From Terriglobia bacterium (GTDB lineage Bacteria; Acidobacteriota; Terriglobia; Bryobacterales; Bryobacteraceae): 64,000 nucleotides of DNA. Where the stretch lies: the NCBI GenBank assembly GCA_020073305.1, contig JAIQFK010000013.1, positions 1 to 64,000 on the forward strand, read 5' to 3'. Below the pieces are notes generated by a model. It was not told the origin of the DNA and searched no databases. It saw only the letters and a program-made list of their open reading frames with translations. Positions 18,274 through 28,479 of this stretch are shown here, in pieces. The first letter of the stretch is position 1. Each line of letters starts with the position of its first letter. The position numbers and the translations under genes were made by a program.

Positions 18274-20154
18274 TCACCTCCCAGGAGCGGTCACTTCGTA
18301 CCGTCGCTCTTTCTTTACCGCCTGCTCATATTGAGCGCGCGCCTGCCGGATACTCTCGATTTCGGACACTTCGGAAATCGGCACATCCCACCAGGATTCA
18401 TAGCCGGGCACGCGCATTTCCTTATCCACCTCAATGACGATGACGCTGGTGCGATCGTGACGTCGCATATTCTCGAGTGCATGCTCGAACTCATCGTGGG
18501 TGGTGACGCGCACGGCGCACGCTCCCAAACCGCTGCTGAGGGCGAGGAAATCGACTGGCACATACCCACCGTCGAGCTGGCCGGTCTCACTGCGCCGGAA
18601 CCGGTAGTCGGTTCCGAACCCACGGGAGCCGACGGCTTGGGAAAGCCCGCCGATACTCGAGAAGCCGTGGTTGTCCAGCAAAATGATGTTGAGCTTGTAG
18701 CCTTCCTGAATCGACGTGGTGATTTCCGACGACATCATGAGGAACGATCCATCGCCCACCATCACGTAAACCTCGCGCGAAGGGTCAGCCATCTTCACTC
18801 CGAGCCCGCCGGCAATCTCATAGCCCATGCAGGAGTAGCCGTATTCGAGGTGATAGCCTTTCGGCTGGTGCGTCCGCCAGAGCTTGTGCAAGTCGCCCGG
18901 CAGGCTTCCAGCGGCACACACGACCACGTCTTGCGGACGTGAGCCCCGGTTCACTGCGCCAATCAGTTCCCCCTGGCTGACGGGCGGGCCATGGCGCAAT
19001 GCGAACAGGCGATCGGTCTCGTCTTCCCAGCGCTGTTTCCAGTCTGAGATGCAAGTCGCGTATTCCTGATCCACGTGATAGCCGGAGAGAGCAGCCTCGA
19101 GCTGATCGAGAGCCGCTCGCGCGTCGGCAATCACCGGCACGCCGGCGTGCTTACCGGCATCCGTCTCATTGACGTTGATGTTGATGAAGCGCACGTTTGG
19201 ATTCTGGAACGCGGTTTTGGAAGCTGTGGTGAAATCGCTTAACCGCGTCCCGATGGCGATCACAAGGTCGGCGTCGCGGGCGGCGATATTTGCGCCGGGC
19301 GTGCCGGTCACCCCGATGGCGCCCAGGCTCTGCTTGTGATCGAAGGGCAGGGACCCTTTGCCGGCCTGCGACTCACCAACGGGGATTCCGGTGCACGAAG
19401 CGAGCTGCGACAGGGCCTCGGTGGCCTCGCTATAGATCACGCCCCCTCCCGCAACGATGATCGGTCGCTTGGCAGCGCGGATCATCGCGGCAGCGCGGGT
19501 CACGACCGCGCGTTCGGGTTCCGGCCGGGAAACGTGCCACACGCGCTTCTCGAACATCTCCGCCGGGTAATCCCACGCTTCCGATTGCACGTCCTGCGGC
19601 AGCGCGAGCGTGACCGCGCCGGTTTGCGCCGGCGAGGTAAGCACGCGCATGGCTTCTACTACCGAACACGGCAACTGGTCCGGACGATTGATGCGATCCC
19701 AGTAACGCGAGACCGGCTTGAACGCGTCGTTTACCGAGATGTCCTGGCTGTGCTCGGATTCCAGCTGCTGCAGCACTGGGGCGACGTTGCGGCGCGCGAA
19801 AATATCTCCGGGAAGCAACAGCACCGGGAGACGGTTGATGGTCGCCGTAGCGGCGCCGGTAATCATATTGGTGGCGCCAGGGCCGATCGAAGAAACGCAA
19901 GCGAATGTGGACAGCCGGTTCTTCGCCTTGGCATATGCCGCTGCAATGTGAACCGCAGCCTGCTCGTTCCGGCACAGGTAATAACGAAAATCAGGATTCT
20001 GTTGCAGCGCCTGGCCCAAACCGGCAACGTTGCCGTGACCGAAGATGCCCCAGGCGCCCGCAAAGAATGGATACTCCTGTCCATCCCGCTCCACGTGCTG
20101 ATTCTTGAGAAAGCCCACCAACGCCTGCGCCATCGTGACGCGTTTTGTCTTCAT
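18274..20154 (-). CDS. iolD: 3D-(3,5/4)-trihydroxycyclohexane-1,2-dione hydrolase IolD
   Basis: A 626-residue thiamine-diphosphate enzyme that opens the ring of the diketone made by IolE, giving 5-deoxy-glucuronate. The N-terminal domain contains [13 protein letters not shown] and [10 protein letters not shown], as in IolD. The ThDP-binding motif is [13 protein letters not shown] with [14 protein letters not shown]. The ATG at 20154 overlaps the aldolase stop by 4 nt (ATGA). The frame is open to 20262, but that extension overlaps the aldolase and is not family-like. It is coupled to iolA downstream. Confidence 0.95.
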   Translation of the reverse strand: MKTKRVTMAQALVGFLKNQHVERDGQEYPFFAGAWGIFGHGNVAGLGQALQQNPDFRYYLCRNEQAAVHIAAAYAKAKNRLSTFACVSSIGPGATNMITGAATATINRLPVLLLPGDIFARRNVAPVLQQLESEHSQDISVNDAFKPVSRYWDRINRPDQLPCSVVEAMRVLTSPAQTGAVTLALPQDVQSEAWDYPAEMFEKRVWHVSRPEPERAVVTRAAAMIRAAKRPIIVAGGGVIYSEATEALSQLASCTGIPVGESQAGKGSLPFDHKQSLGAIGVTGTPGANIAARDADLVIAIGTRLSDFTTASKTAFQNPNVRFININVNETDAGKHAGVPVIADARAALDQLEAALSGYHVDQEYATCISDWKQRWEDETDRLFALRHGPPVSQGELIGAVNRGSRPQDVVVCAAGSLPGDLHKLWRTHQPKGYHLEYGYSCMGYEIAGGLGVKMADPSREVYVMVGDGSFLMMSSEITTSIQEGYKLNIILLDNHGFSSIGGLSQAVGSRGFGTDYRFRRSETGQLDGGYVPVDFLALSSGLGACAVRVTTHDEFEHALENMRRHDRTSVIVIEVDKEMRVPGYESWWDVPISEVSEIESIRQARAQYEQAVKKERRYEVTAPGR

Positions 20155-21194
20155 ACGAATACGATTCCTCCCCGTGTGTGCTCTCCTAGATAACGCGATA
20201 CCCAATCGAGGTCGCGTCCTCGATTCGCCGCGAACGAATTTAATGCTTCTTCCAAAGACCACCCTCCGTGAACGATTCCGCCCGCGGCTGCGGCCACAGC
20301 GAGCGGATCTTCGTCGCCGGGGTAGAGGACGTTCCTTCCGACCAGTGCGCCGCGCACATTGGATCCCGCGGCGAGTGCAGATGCCAACTGGCTGAGGAAC
20401 GGCGCGGGGCTTCCGGCCGATTCGCCGCCGAGCAGCAAGATGGGCAGCGTGGTCGCGCGCGCGACCGCTTCGTATCCATCACAATGTGGGAGCTTCAGCC
20501 ACAAATACCGGCTGCTATCGCCGAGTGCCGACGCAACGCCTGCTATGCGCGCCAGAGCCTCGCTGGTCTTCACGACGGCGTAGCCTTTATCTGTTTTCGC
20601 GACGGGCAGAGGTTCCAGGAAGACAGGCAAGTGCAGAGCATTGGATTCGGTGATCGCTTGCGCGCTAGCCAGCATGGTCTTGAGCGACCCGGGTTCGCTG
20701 TCGGCGATGCGCAGCAGCAGCTTCACTCCGTCGAACCGCCAGCTCTGGCATATGGCTGGTGAAGGCCCCGTAATGGGGTCGTCGAGTTCCCAGCAGACGC
20801 CGGCCAGGCCGCCGCGATTCAGGCTCGCGATCAGCAGCTTGCGATCCAGCAACGGACCGCCGCCAGATTCACGAAGCAGACCGTCGATGGCAAGCAGATC
20901 CTCGAGAATGTCCATCGTCGCCATGAGCCCGTCGACTTTGTCGCTCATGAGCACGCGCACAATTCTCGCCAGGTAGTCGCGGCGATCGGTCATCGCCACG
21001 GCATCGTCGCCCACCTTGGTGACGCGCCGCGCAGGATGGTCCGCGGCCAGGATGTTCAGCTTTCCGTCCGGCGCAAGTTGATCCCGCCGGTGGCGGGTTT
21101 GAGCAATCCGCCACGCGAATTCAGGATCGGAAACCCGCCGGTCGGTCACGCGCGCGATCACAGCGTCAGGAAGAAGTTGTTGGCTATCGAACAT
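20151..21194 (-). CDS. Cgl0158-type (beta/alpha)8 aldolase of inositol operons
   Basis: A 347-residue TIM-barrel protein resembling the DeoC/LacD-like class I aldolases found in actinobacterial iol clusters (Cgl0158 family). ILAADHPARRV near the start and WLKLPHCDGYE, with a candidate Schiff-base lysine, fit that group; LPILLLGGESAG is the likely phosphate-binding loop. By position it should cleave 2-deoxy-5-keto-gluconate 6-phosphate to dihydroxyacetone phosphate and malonate semialdehyde, the job of IolJ in Bacillus. That role is inference from context. It lies between iolC and iolD, with a 4-nt overlap with iolD. Confidence 0.8.
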   Translation of the reverse strand: MFDSQQLLPDAVIARVTDRRVSDPEFAWRIAQTRHRRDQLAPDGKLNILAADHPARRVTKVGDDAVAMTDRRDYLARIVRVLMSDKVDGLMATMDILEDLLAIDGLLRESGGGPLLDRKLLIASLNRGGLAGVCWELDDPITGPSPAICQSWRFDGVKLLLRIADSEPGSLKTMLASAQAITESNALHLPVFLEPLPVAKTDKGYAVVKTSEALARIAGVASALGDSSRYLWLKLPHCDGYEAVARATTLPILLLGGESAGSPAPFLSQLASALAAGSNVRGALVGRNVLYPGDEDPLAVAAAAGGIVHGGWSLEEALNSFAANRGRDLDWVSRYLGEHTRGGIVFV

Positions 21195-21238
21195 TTTGGG
21201 CCGATCTCTGATTCTACATGCTGCGTGGCGGAAATCGA

Positions 21239-22195
21239 TTATCGCGCCGGCGCCAGTTTCGAGCGCTGCTCACGCATAATCTCTTCCACCTCGGCGAGTG
21301 TCGGCATGGCTTCCGAGCAGCTCAAACGGCTGACTACAATCGCTGCCGCGGCGTTCCCATAATGCAGGCACTCGACAGCCGTCAGACCTCTAGAAAGAGC
21401 ATACAAAAAGCCCGAGGCGAAGCCGTCGCCGGCGCCGATCGTCGAGACTACTTCCACCGAATACGGCTCCAGAAAGACGGATTCATCGCCCATCCAGACG
21501 CGAGTGCCCTTGTCTCCCAACTTCGAGACCAGCATCGGCACGCCTGCTTTACGTAACGTATCTACCGCCTGATCGAGGCTGCCGGCGGCGGCAACGATGG
21601 TCAGCTCGAGTTCGTTGCCGATCAGGACATCGACAAACGGGAGCGCCAATCGCACAGCCAGGCCGGCTTCTTCAGGACTGGGCCAGGACATGGAACGGTA
21701 ATCCACGTCCAGCACAACTCGGCAGCCGGCTCTTCTGGCGCGCTCCAAAGCCCGATAGGTGGACTCGCGCGAGGGCGACGCGCACAGCGAGGTGCCATTG
21801 GTGATGAACATGCGGCTCGCACCGATGTAGTCTAGGTCTTCGTCGGTCACTTGCAGCCGGGTGTCGACAGGCTCCTTGCGGTAGAAAACCTGAGGGAAGC
21901 GGTCCGGCGGAGACACTTCAGTAAGGCACAGCGACGGCAGATATCCGGTCGCAATCTGCAAGTGGCCGGTGTCCACGTTCTCCGCTTTGAGGACACCTGC
22001 CAGGAACTCGCTGAGACTGTCGTTGCCTAGACAGCCGATGATGCCCACCTTCGCCCCCAGCCGCGCCAGACCGACGGCCATGTTCGCGCTCGAGCCTCCA
22101 AGATAGCGGGAAAACCGGCGGACTCGAGGGAGCGGGACGTTGGGCTCCTCGGAATAAAGATCGTAGCCGATTCTTCCCAGAATAGTGATGTCCAT
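21239..22195 (-). CDS. iolC: 5-dehydro-2-deoxygluconokinase IolC
   Basis: A 318-residue PfkB/ribokinase-family kinase that phosphorylates 2-deoxy-5-keto-gluconate with ATP. The start MDITILGRIGYDLY and the RYLGGSSANMAVGLARLG segment are IolC-like. The C-terminal TIGAGDGFASGF holds the anion hole and catalytic Asp. The ATG at 22195 is used because 27 residues of the longer frame overlap iolB and look non-coding; this leaves 10 nt from iolB. The ribosome site is weak, which suggests coupling to iolB. Confidence 0.92.
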   Translation of the reverse strand: MDITILGRIGYDLYSEEPNVPLPRVRRFSRYLGGSSANMAVGLARLGAKVGIIGCLGNDSLSEFLAGVLKAENVDTGHLQIATGYLPSLCLTEVSPPDRFPQVFYRKEPVDTRLQVTDEDLDYIGASRMFITNGTSLCASPSRESTYRALERARRAGCRVVLDVDYRSMSWPSPEEAGLAVRLALPFVDVLIGNELELTIVAAAGSLDQAVDTLRKAGVPMLVSKLGDKGTRVWMGDESVFLEPYSVEVVSTIGAGDGFASGFLYALSRGLTAVECLHYGNAAAAIVVSRLSCSEAMPTLAEVEEIMREQRSKLAPAR

Positions 22196-22205
22196 GGCGA
22201 TGATC

Positions 22206-23042
22206 TTATTGAACCAGCGGCAGCCGCGGATCTTTCGCGTTCCACGTTCCGCGCACCCAGGCGTAGTCCGGATCATCGGACGCAGCCATCGATCGCGCCG
22301 AGCCCGCGAGCACGTTCAGGTAGTAGCAATCGTAGCCATGCGCCGCCACCACCGGATGGTAGCCTTCCGGAATCAGAACCAGTTCGTTATCGCGGACGGT
22401 GAGAGTTTCGTTCAGCCGCCCATCCTTCGTATACACTCTCTGGATCGCGAACCCTTCGGGCTGCGAGATTTTATAGAAGTAAATTTCATCGAGATCCACC
22501 TCGCCAGGCGGGTTGTGAACGTCATGCTTGTGCGGAGGGTAAGAGGACCAGTTCCCGCTGGGCGTGTAGACCTCCACGATGAGCAAACGGTCGGCGGGGA
22601 AGTCCGGCTTGATAATGTGATTGATTTGCCGGGTGGCATTTCCTCCGCCGCGGATTTCGACCTCGACGGCCGCAGGTTGTATGAGGGCCGCGGGAAACTT
22701 CCGGCTCGCGCGAGCGCCGCACACCGCAACTTCACAGGCGCTGGTGAGCGCCTCAATTTCGACCTGCCCGGTACCCACCGGAAGGTAGAGCGCGTGCGGC
22801 ATGCCTGCAAAGACGCTGGCGCGGGCGCCCAGGGGTTCCCAACGCTCACCGCCGGCGCGAATCGCTGCCTGCCCACCCAGCATCACCAGCGCAAGCTCTT
22901 CTGCTGGTTGCGCAATCACCAGGGTCTTTGGCTTCTCCAGGCGGATCACCCGTAGAGAAATCGTCTGCCACCCCGCGCGCTCCGGGGTCACGCTCAGGAT
23001 CTCGCCAGCCGCGCTCGATGGCTTCAACAGCAATGCACTCAT
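22206..23042 (-). CDS. iolB: 5-deoxy-glucuronate isomerase IolB
   Basis: A 278-residue cupin-fold isomerase of the KduI/IolB family that converts 5-deoxy-glucuronate to 2-deoxy-5-keto-gluconate. SYPPHKHDVHNPPGE and DEIYFYK supply metal ligands, and PEGYHPVVAAHGYDCYYLN near the end is the family signature. The ATG at 23042 (MSALLLKPS) has AGAGGA close upstream. An upstream ATG at 23057 would overlap the YfhO-like gene stop as ATGA and add five residues. It is the first pathway gene of the operon. Confidence 0.93.
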   Translation of the reverse strand: MSALLLKPSSAAGEILSVTPERAGWQTISLRVIRLEKPKTLVIAQPAEELALVMLGGQAAIRAGGERWEPLGARASVFAGMPHALYLPVGTGQVEIEALTSACEVAVCGARASRKFPAALIQPAAVEVEIRGGGNATRQINHIIKPDFPADRLLIVEVYTPSGNWSSYPPHKHDVHNPPGEVDLDEIYFYKISQPEGFAIQRVYTKDGRLNETLTVRDNELVLIPEGYHPVVAAHGYDCYYLNVLAGSARSMAASDDPDYAWVRGTWNAKDPRLPLVQ

Positions 23043-23053
23043 CCCACTTCCTC

Positions 23054-25216
23054 TCATGCGCCGGGCGAGTTTTCGATCGCTCCGGCCGACTGGATATTAT
23101 ATGCGAAGCCGCCAAAGACCATCCCGGCTATGGCGAGCATCAGACTCACGACGCTGATCGCCGTCCAGACGAGAAATCGCTCGGGCCAGTACGTCATCAC
23201 AATCTGATTCAGACCTGGATTCAGAAACACCCCGCGAAATGCTCCGTTCGTCATATGAATGGGAGCAGCCTTCCCGTTGATCGTGGCTGTCCAACCGGGA
23301 TACATCGCCTCCGAGCTTGCAAGAAATGCGCGATCGCTGACCTCCGCGCCGATTACGACTCGATTCGGAGAGTACAGCTGAATATTGACGGCGCCGCTGC
23401 CGGATAGCTCCCGCGAATCCAATCCTTGCCCTTCGACCACGGCCTCCTCGGCCGGCTTAAAGTCAGGACGAGCCAGATACGCCATGGCTTCATTCAAGCC
23501 ATCTACGGCGTGCAAACGGTGAACCAGGAAGAAGCGGGGCAGGGGATTCGGGCAGCGATAGAAATGCAAGCCGGCGATGTCGGCCTCCGGTGCGAGACCG
23601 GCGCGAGCTACGTCGGCGGAAGCGGCGCTGGAGCGTCCCGACAGGAATCCGACATCCAACATTTGAAGGAGCGGCGATGTGAACTGAGCGACCGATAGGT
23701 GTCTTTCCCAGGGTTTCCCTTTGCAAAACAGGCGGCGAACAAGAAGGAGCCGTTTCGAAATGAACGGATTGTCTCCATCCGCGATCGGGAGCTTGAGCAT
23801 TTCCGATCCCAGGACAAAATCCATGGTCTGCCGGTCGATGTAATCCATCCGAAGCGGGGGATTTGTGCCGCCAACAAGCTCTCGAATTCTTGCGAGGGAG
23901 CCCGGGTAGCCGCGGATATTGTACTCGGAGTTTTCATCCGCGTAAGTACCCGCGAGAGAATTCATCGGCCTTTCCGCGCCAAAGTAAATCAGGTCGGCAG
24001 CCGTTAGCAGGGAGATGCCCAACAGAAGAGGCCATGGCACACGCGCGCTGACACGCTGCAGCGCTACAGCAGAGGTCAGTGCGACGAACATACAAAACGC
24101 CATCAGCGCGAATTCGGCGTACAACGCGCCGCGAAGCATACCGGGCAGGTGGGTGTACACGAACCGATATACGGGGGTCTCATCACCCAACATCCAGATT
24201 GCCGACATGACGGTGAGGGCGAATAGCACTTTCGCATGCGGAGCCCGCCGCAGAAACGGCGCAAGCACCAGAAGTGCCAGCGGAATGAGTCCGCAATAAA
24301 CATACAGAAAGGTAAAGTTGATGGGGAGTTTGAATTGCGCTGGATCGAACGGTGTGAAGATGTGGTAATAGTTCGGCGCCACTAACGAGGCCAGGCTTTG
24401 GACGCGCAACCCTGCGCCCGTCACGTACCACTCCGCTCTCATCGACGCTGCGCCCCATCGCGCAAGTTGGTAGGTCGGGGCGATTTGTACAGCCGCAATG
24501 ACATGGCCGAGGACAAAACCCGCCAGGATGGCGAGATAGAATCTCCGACGCCTGGCTAGGAAGACGGAGAAGCCGACGGCGACCAATGCCGCGGCCCCGA
24601 AGACCACACAAGCTGCAGCCGGAAATCCCGCGAGGATGGATAAGGCAGTGCTCACTGCAAGAACTGCGATCCATCTCGCGGTGATGCGGTCACGCAGTTT
24701 CAAAATGCATAGCAGAGTCAGAGGCAGCCAGGCGCCGCAGCATATCGCGCCGAGATGTTGAGTCTGCGAAGCAAAGAAGCCGCCCAGTTGGTAGACCGTC
24801 CCGCCGAAGAGGGCTGGAAAAGCTGTCACTCCGATTTGCCGTAACAAGAGAAATGTGAACAAGCCGGCCAGGATCGTGTGGAAAGGTACCAGCCACTCGA
24901 TCCAGTAGTACAACGTGTGTCCCGCGGAAAGATTGCCGAGCAGAATGGAGATCCAGGTGAACGGGTAAAAAAGTTGTGCTTGGATGTCGCCATGAATCGG
25001 AACGCCGCAATACGGGTAGGGATCCCAAAACGGCAAGATCCCCTCACGAACGCAGCGCGCGATGTAGGTGGCGAGGGGCAAGTGGAAGCTGGCAATGTCG
25101 AACGGGATATGACTCTTGGGGTGGAACAGAACCTTGCGAAAAAACACCAGCGGCTGGACGATCAAGAGGAGCCGGGCGGCTCCGACTGCGTAACGATCGC
25201 GATGCTCGCCGGCCAT
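23054..25216 (-). CDS. YfhO-like polytopic membrane protein
   Basis: A 720-residue integral membrane protein with about twelve to thirteen predicted helices. The first large extracytoplasmic loop contains PFWDPYPYCGVPIHGD, as in YfhO/GT-C-type proteins (compare the WDP and GxP pattern). The C-terminal soluble region ends in a beta-rich domain with MYPGWTATINGKAAP, typical of YfhO family members. In Gram-positives YfhO relatives help glycosylate teichoic acids; here the acceptor is unknown. The stop lies only 11 nt before iolB, so it may sit in the same transcript despite an unrelated role. Confidence 0.8.
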   Translation of the reverse strand: MAGEHRDRYAVGAARLLLIVQPLVFFRKVLFHPKSHIPFDIASFHLPLATYIARCVREGILPFWDPYPYCGVPIHGDIQAQLFYPFTWISILLGNLSAGHTLYYWIEWLVPFHTILAGLFTFLLLRQIGVTAFPALFGGTVYQLGGFFASQTQHLGAICCGAWLPLTLLCILKLRDRITARWIAVLAVSTALSILAGFPAAACVVFGAAALVAVGFSVFLARRRRFYLAILAGFVLGHVIAAVQIAPTYQLARWGAASMRAEWYVTGAGLRVQSLASLVAPNYYHIFTPFDPAQFKLPINFTFLYVYCGLIPLALLVLAPFLRRAPHAKVLFALTVMSAIWMLGDETPVYRFVYTHLPGMLRGALYAEFALMAFCMFVALTSAVALQRVSARVPWPLLLGISLLTAADLIYFGAERPMNSLAGTYADENSEYNIRGYPGSLARIRELVGGTNPPLRMDYIDRQTMDFVLGSEMLKLPIADGDNPFISKRLLLVRRLFCKGKPWERHLSVAQFTSPLLQMLDVGFLSGRSSAASADVARAGLAPEADIAGLHFYRCPNPLPRFFLVHRLHAVDGLNEAMAYLARPDFKPAEEAVVEGQGLDSRELSGSGAVNIQLYSPNRVVIGAEVSDRAFLASSEAMYPGWTATINGKAAPIHMTNGAFRGVFLNPGLNQIVMTYWPERFLVWTAISVVSLMLAIAGMVFGGFAYNIQSAGAIENSPGA

Positions 25217-25265
25217 GCGATCGAGGGTAGCAGATTAAAGAGCCATGAATCGTACCTGATCGCCG

Positions 25266-27596
25266 TCAGCGCATGCGATCTTGGGCTTCGTGCAGCCACT
25301 CCGGCCGCTTCAATACTTCGCGGGGCTTCGAGCCGTCGGGCGGCCCGATGATGCCGTCGCGATGCATCATATCGAGGATGCGCGCGGCACGGCCATAGCC
25401 CAGGCGCAGGCGGCGTTGCAGAGTCGATGTGGAGGCTTTGCCCATTTCCAGCACCACGCGCAGAGCTTCCTCGTACATGGGGTCCTGCTCGCCGGACTCA
25501 GTGGCGGCGTCATCCAGGGCCTCGTCCTCCTCGGCAGGGGGCGCCAGCAGCAGCGACTGATCGTATTCCGGCGTAGCCTGTTCCTTCCAGAAATCCACCA
25601 CGCGGTTGATCTCGGTTTCGGTGACGAACGCTCCGTGCACGCGCGTCAGCCTCGACGAGCCTGGTGGCAGGAACAGCATGTCACCGCGGCCCAGCAGATG
25701 CTCGGCTCCCATTACGTCTAGAATGGTGCGCGAATCGACTCGGGTGGCCACGCGGAAGCTGATGCGGGCCGGGAAGTTCGCTTTGATCAGGCCGGTGATG
25801 ACGTCGACGCTGGGCCGCTGCGTGGCTAGCACCAGGTGCATTCCCACGGCGCGCGCCATCTGTGCAAGCCGAGTGACCGACTCCTCGACGTTGCGGCCCT
25901 CAATCATCATCAGGTCGGCCAACTCGTCAATCAGAATCAAAATATACGGAAGCGGACGCAGTTCCTCGGCCGGCGTTTCGTCGTCGAACAGGCTGCGCGA
26001 CTCCTGCTGCAGCTTGTGAATCTTCTTGTTGTACTGATCGATGTTTCGGACGCCCTGTTCGGCGAGAACGCGCAGGCGGCGCTCCATTTCGAGCACGGCA
26101 TTGCGCAGAGCGTTGGTGGCCTTGCGCGGGTCGGTGATCACCGGCGTCAGCAGGTGCGGAATGCCTTCGTAGAGGCCCAGCTCCAGCCGCTTGGGATCCA
26201 CCAGAATCATGCGCACGTCGTCGGGAGTTGACTTGTACAGCACCGACATGATCAGAGAGTTGATCATGACGCTCTTGCCCGATCCCGTCGAGCCGGCAAT
26301 CAGCAGATGCGGCATGGACTCGAGGGCCGCGACTTTGATGCGGCCGTTGATATCTTTGCCGAGCGAAATGGTTAGCCGGGAATGCGATGCGGCGAACTCT
26401 TCGGATTCAAAAATCTCGCGCAGGCTGATGAGCTCACGCCGCGTATTCGGCACCTCGATGCCTACCGTGGGCTTGCCGGGAATGCGCTCAATCAGGATCG
26501 ATTCCGCTTGCAGCGCCATACAAAGGTCTTCGTTGAGCGTCGTGATGCGGCTGTACTTAATGCCTGCTTCGGGTTTGAACTCGAATGTCGTCACCACGGG
26601 ACCGGGGTTGATCTGCACCACCGAGCCCAGCACGTTAAACTCTTCGAATTTTGATTTCACCCTCGCCGCCGTATCCTTGAGTTCCTGCTCGTCGTAGGCA
26701 CTGCGCGCCTGGGGCTCGTTCAACAGGTCCGCGGTAGGCAGCTTGAAGTTCGCGGAAATCGGACGCTGCTCGACGGCCCGCGCCGGCCGGCGTGAAGCAG
26801 GCGCCGGAGCGGGCGGCTCTTCGATGGGACAGATGGGAATGTTGTTGATGTCTGGCTCGAACTCCAGAAGGGGCTGGGCGGGCGGTTCGCCGGGTTCGAT
26901 GATTTGCGCCAGCGGCTCCCGCGTCATTTCGGTCTTCGTCTTGGCTGCGGCCCTGGCTTCTGCGCGCAACAGCGCCTTCTCGCGGTGTTTCTGGATGAGG
27001 CGTTCGCGTCGAGCCCCCATCCAGCCCCTGATCCGGTCCGTGAAAAAGCTGAGCAGCGCAAGCGGTCCGCCGAACCAATCCTGCAATTTCGATAGCGTGA
27101 ACGTCGAGACCAGGTAGACCGAAACGATCATGGCGGTCAGCGTGATCAGCGCCGCGCCCGCGCGGTTCAGTGCCGCCGTCAGCGCATGCGCCAGCAGCAT
27201 GCCGACAACTCCGCTCGCTGGCAGCCCGAAGACGCGCAGGCCGGTCATCTGGCCCAGGCCGGCGCAGAGGCTCAATCCCAACAGCACGAAGCCCGCCAGT
27301 CTCACTGCGGGCGAGTCAATCGCCTCTGAGCGGATCCACCTCCATCCAAGGAGAAAGGCACATGCAGGCAATAAAAGCGACGCGAGACCGAAAGTCTGGA
27401 AAAGCAGATCGGCAAGATACGCGCCAACATACCCGGCGAGGTTCTGCGGGCGCACGTGACCGGCCGCGGTGTTCCAGGAAGGGTCGTACGTCCGGTAGGA
27501 AACCAGGCTGAACAGCAAGAGCAGGCCGACCGCGAGGAACACGAATCCCGTGACCTCGTTGAGACGTTTGGAATCGGTCGGCGATATGAGCTTCAT
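25266..27596 (-). CDS. ftsK: DNA translocase FtsK/SpoIIIE
   Basis: A 776-residue septal DNA pump. Residues 15-170 hold four membrane helices, followed by a charged and Pro-rich linker (about 190-290). The motor has Walker A GSTGSGKS (435-442) and Walker B ILILIDE (552-558). The C-terminal winged-helix gamma domain (about 705-776) carries [18 protein letters not shown] and contacts oriented KOPS-like sites. The protein aids chromosome segregation and dimer resolution at division. The start overlaps the uppP stop by 4 nt, pairing division with cell-wall lipid recycling. Confidence 0.95.
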   Translation of the reverse strand: MKLISPTDSKRLNEVTGFVFLAVGLLLLFSLVSYRTYDPSWNTAAGHVRPQNLAGYVGAYLADLLFQTFGLASLLLPACAFLLGWRWIRSEAIDSPAVRLAGFVLLGLSLCAGLGQMTGLRVFGLPASGVVGMLLAHALTAALNRAGAALITLTAMIVSVYLVSTFTLSKLQDWFGGPLALLSFFTDRIRGWMGARRERLIQKHREKALLRAEARAAAKTKTEMTREPLAQIIEPGEPPAQPLLEFEPDINNIPICPIEEPPAPAPASRRPARAVEQRPISANFKLPTADLLNEPQARSAYDEQELKDTAARVKSKFEEFNVLGSVVQINPGPVVTTFEFKPEAGIKYSRITTLNEDLCMALQAESILIERIPGKPTVGIEVPNTRRELISLREIFESEEFAASHSRLTISLGKDINGRIKVAALESMPHLLIAGSTGSGKSVMINSLIMSVLYKSTPDDVRMILVDPKRLELGLYEGIPHLLTPVITDPRKATNALRNAVLEMERRLRVLAEQGVRNIDQYNKKIHKLQQESRSLFDDETPAEELRPLPYILILIDELADLMMIEGRNVEESVTRLAQMARAVGMHLVLATQRPSVDVITGLIKANFPARISFRVATRVDSRTILDVMGAEHLLGRGDMLFLPPGSSRLTRVHGAFVTETEINRVVDFWKEQATPEYDQSLLLAPPAEEDEALDDAATESGEQDPMYEEALRVVLEMGKASTSTLQRRLRLGYGRAARILDMMHRDGIIGPPDGSKPREVLKRPEWLHEAQDRMR

Positions 27597-28438
27597 CCCG
27601 CTGGCGGGCGCGAAGAAGCCAGAGCAATGACCATTATGCCAAAAAGGATTCGATAGTAAATGAAGAAATAGAGGGTGTGGCGCTGCAAATATCGCAGCAA
27701 AAATGCGATGACAGCCAGTCCGGACAGCGTGCTGATCACGATTCCGAGAACAAACGGAGTATGCATGCCGGGGGGAATGCCGCCGTGTTTCATCAAGTCG
27801 TGAAAGGCTTTGCCGGCGGCCGCGGCAATCGCCGGCGCGGACAGGAGGAACGAAAAGCGCGCGGCGGTGGTTCGATCTAAATTACGGAACAGGCCAGCGG
27901 TGATCGTGATGCCGCTGCGTGAAGTGCCGGGAATAATGGCCACGGCCTGGGCCGCACCGATCACCAGCGAATCGGCGAAACTCACGGCACTCATATCTTT
28001 CTTGCGCGTTCCGGCACGCTCGCCCAGCCACATGAGAACACCCACTCCTACCAGCATCGCGCCGATGACGAAGGGGCTGCGCCACGTCGTTTCGGCTTGT
28101 TTGCCGAAAAGGAAGCCAAAGACGCCGATGGGGATCGAACCAGCGGCGAGCAGCCAGAGCAGGCCCGGATTGCGGCGCAGTATCTCGTCCTCGCCATAGT
28201 GAATGCCGATGGCCTGCGCGATAATCTGCAGCCACGTGCGGAAGAAGTAGACCAAGATGGCCAGCAGCGTTCCCACGTGCAGCGCAATATCGAACGTCAG
28301 GCCAGGGTCGGCCCAGCCCAGCAGCCAGGGCGCCAGAGCCAGGTGTGCCGTGCTGCTGATGGGCAGAAATTCCGTAATCCCCTGAATGATGGCCAGTACA
28401 ATGACTTGAAGGAGCGGCATGGTGTCGGAATCGACCAT
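27593..28438 (-). CDS. uppP: Undecaprenyl-diphosphatase UppP (BacA)
   Basis: A 281-residue polytopic membrane enzyme that dephosphorylates undecaprenyl diphosphate for reuse in peptidoglycan and other envelope synthesis. The two family motifs are present: [15 protein letters not shown] near the start and PGTSRSG in the second half. Six to eight helices are predicted. The ATG at 28438 is used; an ATG at 28420 (MPLLQVIV) also fits the family. Neither has a clear ribosome site. It is translationally coupled to ftsK by a 4-nt overlap. Confidence 0.94.
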   Translation of the reverse strand: MVDSDTMPLLQVIVLAIIQGITEFLPISSTAHLALAPWLLGWADPGLTFDIALHVGTLLAILVYFFRTWLQIIAQAIGIHYGEDEILRRNPGLLWLLAAGSIPIGVFGFLFGKQAETTWRSPFVIGAMLVGVGVLMWLGERAGTRKKDMSAVSFADSLVIGAAQAVAIIPGTSRSGITITAGLFRNLDRTTAARFSFLLSAPAIAAAAGKAFHDLMKHGGIPPGMHTPFVLGIVISTLSGLAVIAFLLRYLQRHTLYFFIYYRILFGIMVIALASSRPPAG

Positions 28439-28479
28439 GGTACCCCGCGCCGCATCGCAAATACAAAATCGAGTTGGCT

